Shown one piece after another: positions 61,288-64,000 of a stretch of DNA of 64,000 nt (positions are counted from its first letter, which is position 1; each line of letters opens with the position of its first letter). Source of the DNA: Asparagopsis taxiformis (taxonomy: Eukaryota; Rhodophyta; Florideophyceae; Bonnemaisoniales; Bonnemaisoniaceae); the NCBI GenBank assembly GCA_030407315.1, contig JALQPE010001686.1:1-64000 (forward strand). The letters are read 5' to 3'. A program made the position numbers and the translations under genes. The notes under the pieces were generated by a model, which did no database searches, was not told the DNA's origin, and worked only from the letters and a program-made list of their open reading frames with translations.

Positions 61288-63339
61288 TGCAGGAAGCGTT
61301 GCGGGGGGGTTGCCATCCACGCGCGTTTACGTCGACGAAGAAGCTGTGCAAGTGCCAGCTGATTACCTGGCAGTGGTAAGCATCCAAGCGCAAACACAGC
61401 TACCCGCCTTGCATCACGCCAAACTACTATCGGCAGCAGGGACCGGAAGGGGATACGACTTATTGCCGCCAAGCGTCGCAGCGCCACGCAACCGCTTCGT
61501 CGCACAACGCGCAACCGCTCCTTCGGACGCCACACAACCGCTTCGTCGCACAACACGCAAACGCTTCCTCGAACGCCTTGTAACCGTTTCGTCGCACGCC
61601 ACGCGATCGCCGTTCGCGCCAACGCCTCGTCGTTCGGCACGCAACGCCCGGTTCGTCGTACGCCTTGCAACACGCGTCGCATCGTCGTTCGCCACGCCCC
61701 GCGCAATCGACATTCTACCGCTGAATGACCTGAAACTACTGCCGCACGCAATGAAGCGACGCCGCTCGCGAGCCGCGTACGTGTGCGCCTGACAGGTTGA
61801 ACACGATTCGACGTTTGCCCGCCGCGCTACTACCCGCGCCGACTACCCGCACGAAGGCGCGCCGCCCCGGACTAAGCTGCCTGAATCTCGACGCTTGACA
61901 ACACACGAAGGGGCCCTCACAGACGCTGGTCGGTCCGGCATCGACACGCGTCGCGCGGGACGCCACCACCGCGAAGATATTGAGCCCCCTCGCTGACGCT
62001 CGAGACGTTGCCTGTTAAGAAGTGCGATAAGCGCGAAAAGCCCATGACGGACGCTGCGTCAATCTCGCTAAACAGGCGCCACGCAATATTCGCCGCTTGC
62101 GTTTCGGTCGCCTTTCGTTCGCCACGCGCTATCCGCCGTTTACGCCACGTAACGCCTAACGACCGTCTACCGCCACACGGCCACTGCGCCACTACGCTCG
62201 TTGGAACCGCCGCGGATACGAACGGCCGCGTATCTCTGGATTCGTTGCGAGTTGGGCCTCGACTAACACCCGACCTACTCCAGAGGCCGCGACATGCGCG
62301 GGACCACGCGATGCGTTTTCGCGCGAAAAAAGGGGAGCGACACTGGCGCTGGCGTGCGGGCTGGCCCGGCTATTTAGCAATTCTACCGTCCCACTCGAAT
62401 TGTCCCATTGGAAAAATGCGACGAAAGGGGCACCCGAATCGCGCCGCCGTCAAGTTGGCCCCCGCACCGTGACGAACTGTCCCCTACTGCCGTCACCTGA
62501 TTGGACGACAACATACGCGAACTCCAGCGAGGCGCTCGAAGCTGGTGGAAGGACGCATACCCCTGGACGCACGCAGCCCCCTACCGAGAATATAGTGGTG
62601 CCCACGTGCATGGTTCCCCCTCAACCCAAGCGTGGAGAATGAGGCTCGCTCCAAGAAGGGAAGAATGTGACCCCACCCGAGCCCCCTAGGTACCATTCGG
62701 CCGTCCGCTCTAGTCACGGGACAATAGACACGGTAGCAAACGGTGAACGCCGGTAGTAGGCGACGCGAACGACGGATGCGAAAAAGCGAACGAACCGGCG
62801 ACGCGAACGACGAATGCGTAAGGCGGCACGAATTGACGACGCGAAGCGGAAGCGAACAACGAATACGCATGCGAAAATTAACCAGCGACGTCGAGGATTG
62901 CGCGTGACGAACCGACGAAACGAAACCGCTACGACGAACTCGTACCGACGCGCTACCCGTCCATACTCCCTTCTTCTACCCCCCCACTCAAACCTTTCTC
63001 GCTTCGCAACGTATGCATACTACCCCTCCCTTCCCCCCGCGCGCACGACTGGACGCCGCCGGCCGCGTGCCCTCCGAACGCCGACGTGGGCAGCGGGCAA
63101 ATACGGTTTCAAGCAACGACACGCGCGCCCCTTCGCGGAAACACCGGCTCGTGCATGCATTTGACGGAACCCGCGTTGCGCTGTCGCTCACTCAAAAGCT
63201 GCAGGAACCCTGGCGTTTCACGGCCGCAAGCGTGTCGGACGGGAGGAACCCCGCATTACGAAGCGCTAGGTGGAGATACAAACAAGGAGAGTTTATTTCA
63301 AAAGAGGATGCAATGCGAGGAGGAGGAACGAAGTGATAG
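61288..63339. other. Long spacer of element C between pol and antisense ORF
   Basis: No gene is supported despite long open frames, which come from the GC-rich composition. Degenerate repeats occur: CAACCGCTTCGTCGCACAAC-type units at about 61490-61680 and GACGCGAACGACGAATGCG-type units at about 62758-62870. AGAAGGGAAGAATGTGACCCC at about 62656 looks like a polypurine tract and LTR start, but the sequence that follows does not match the LTR. Confidence 0.5.
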
Positions 63340-63996
63340 CTAAGACGGAGGCGCGCGCGTGTCGTCGTCTCGACGCGAAGCGCGGCTCGACGAACTGGCT
63401 GCCGCACCGCGCGAACGAGCACGGCTTGAAGCCGTATCTGCCTGGTGACCGCGTCGCCGCTCGGAATTTAACACCCGAACGACGCGCCCGTCGTGTACGC
63501 CAATCCGGAGTGGAGGGATACCCGTACGCCTCGCGCGACCCGCGGAACTCGCCGCTGCACGCGAACGCGTCATGGGACGCGCCCCGCCACGACCCGAACC
63601 AACGCTTCCCGTCGCGCCCCGCGTCGCATCTGCGCGTAACCCGCTCTCCGACTGCGTCGCGCCAGTCGACTCCCTTTCGTCAACAGAACCCGCAGGAGAA
63701 CGCTGCATGAAATGGACGACGTCATTTAACGCCGAGCCCATACGGTGAGCGCGTTCGATAGTTTCCTGAACCCGACGGACAGTCTCCCTCTCCCGAGCGC
63801 GATACCCGTCACGTACAGCGGCGATTCGAGCAGCCAACCGATCCCTCTCCGCCTCCAAATTAGATTCGACTTCGGCCAACGCACGTTGCGCGGCCTCCTG
63901 CGCTGAACCGGCGGAATCGTAACGAGACTGAAGGGCCGCCAACGCTTCGCGACCACCTTCAACCTCCTTCTCCTGTTTAGCCGCACGACCTTGCAT
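63340..63996 (-). CDS. Antisense ORF of element C, C-terminal 218 aa, continues beyond window
   Basis: This is the C-terminal end of the antisense gene also seen in element B (23524-26272). It shows the coiled coil (GREALAALQSRYDSAGSAQE onward), the segment MGSALNDVVHFMQRSPAG, and a basic tail. The tail is rich in Arg and Ser and ends APPS then the stop, which is lost in B. The near-identity of the B and C sequences over this stretch shows recent common origin. It is open to the edge of the window with no lesion. Confidence 0.7.
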   Translation of the reverse strand: MQGRAAKQEKEVEGGREALAALQSRYDSAGSAQEAAQRALAEVESNLEAERDRLAARIAAVRDGYRARERETVRRVQETIERAHRMGSALNDVVHFMQRSPAGSVDERESTGATQSESGLRADATRGATGSVGSGRGGARPMTRSRAAASSAGRARRTGIPPLRIGVHDGRVVRVLNSERRRGHQADTASSRARSRGAAASSSSRASRRDDDTRAPPS

Positions 63997-64000
63997 TACG

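Larger units (their letters stand above)
53674..64000 (+). mobile_element. Element C: GC-rich chromovirus with antisense ORF, continues beyond window
   Basis: Order: 5' LTR, leader, gag, pol (protease to chromodomain), a 2-kb noncoding spacer, then the antisense gene running in from the right. Comparison with element B shows that about 3.1 kb more (rest of the antisense gene, polypurine tract, 3' LTR) should follow, for a total near 13.4 kb. Gag and pol each have one or two frame breaks, so the copy is recently dead or carries sequence errors. The 5 bp before the LTR (53669-53673, ctggg) are the predicted target-site duplication. The DNA is strongly CpG-rich. Confidence 0.9.

Noticed and set aside
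61271..61792. Open frames in the spacer of element C
   Set aside because: They arise from CpG-rich degenerate repeats, are open on both strands, and have no domain.
62655..62700. Purine tract followed by TGTGACCCC as the 3' LTR start of element C
   Set aside because: The following sequence does not match the family LTR, and element B shows that the true 3' LTR comes after the antisense gene.

Overview
This is a nuclear eukaryotic window. It has chromodomain-bearing Ty3/gypsy retrotransposons, a cut-and-paste DNA transposon with eukaryotic transposase, TATAAA and AATAAA signals, intron-poor genes, a secretory GT61 glycosyltransferase and a tRNA gene with a canonical-position intron. Intron-poor genes packed among chromoviruses would fit a red alga such as a florideophyte. 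That assignment is inference from style, not proof.

Layout. Positions 1-35,500 look like one nest of transposable elements in which each right-hand terminus abuts the interior of the next element. Element A (1-4590, minus; 5' half of a GC-rich chromovirus, LTR 3797-4590) sits in DNA transposon D1 (4591-15081). D1 sits in the pol gene of chromovirus E (15082-23523, 3' LTR 22865-23523). E sits in B (23524-27235, the 3' end of the same family as A and C, LTR 26446-27235). B sits in a second copy of the DNA transposon, D2 (27236-31801). D2 sits in the pol gene of a decayed AT-rich gypsy element F (31802 to at least 35497, minus). The matching left arms would lie left of the window. From 36,400 to 53,670 the DNA is gene-poor: a PIF/Harbinger transposase, an amine-oxidase pseudogene, a SAP-like gene with one frame break, a GT61 glycosyltransferase, a small secreted cationic cysteine-containing protein, and a tRNA-Met(CAU) candidate with a 297-nt intron. 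Element C (53674 to beyond 64000, plus) is the best copy of the A/B family: LTR, gag, protease-RT-RNase H-integrase-chromodomain, a long spacer, then an antisense ORF.

The two most striking systems are these. (1) DNA transposon D carries, beside a Plavaka/tnp2-like transposase, an N6-adenine-type DNA methyltransferase joined to a histone-methyltransferase SET domain, a large coiled-coil protein, and a small gene built from 12-, 15- and 18-nt microexons that all keep one reading phase. (2) Two clearly different chromovirus families (E and A/B/C) each carry, between pol and the 3' LTR, a roughly 1000-aa ORF on the opposite strand with the same overall design: disordered N terminus, globular part, long coiled coil, basic tail.

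Limits: no alignments or searches were run. Family calls rest on motifs read by eye, and repeat and nest boundaries rest on direct comparison of copies inside the window.
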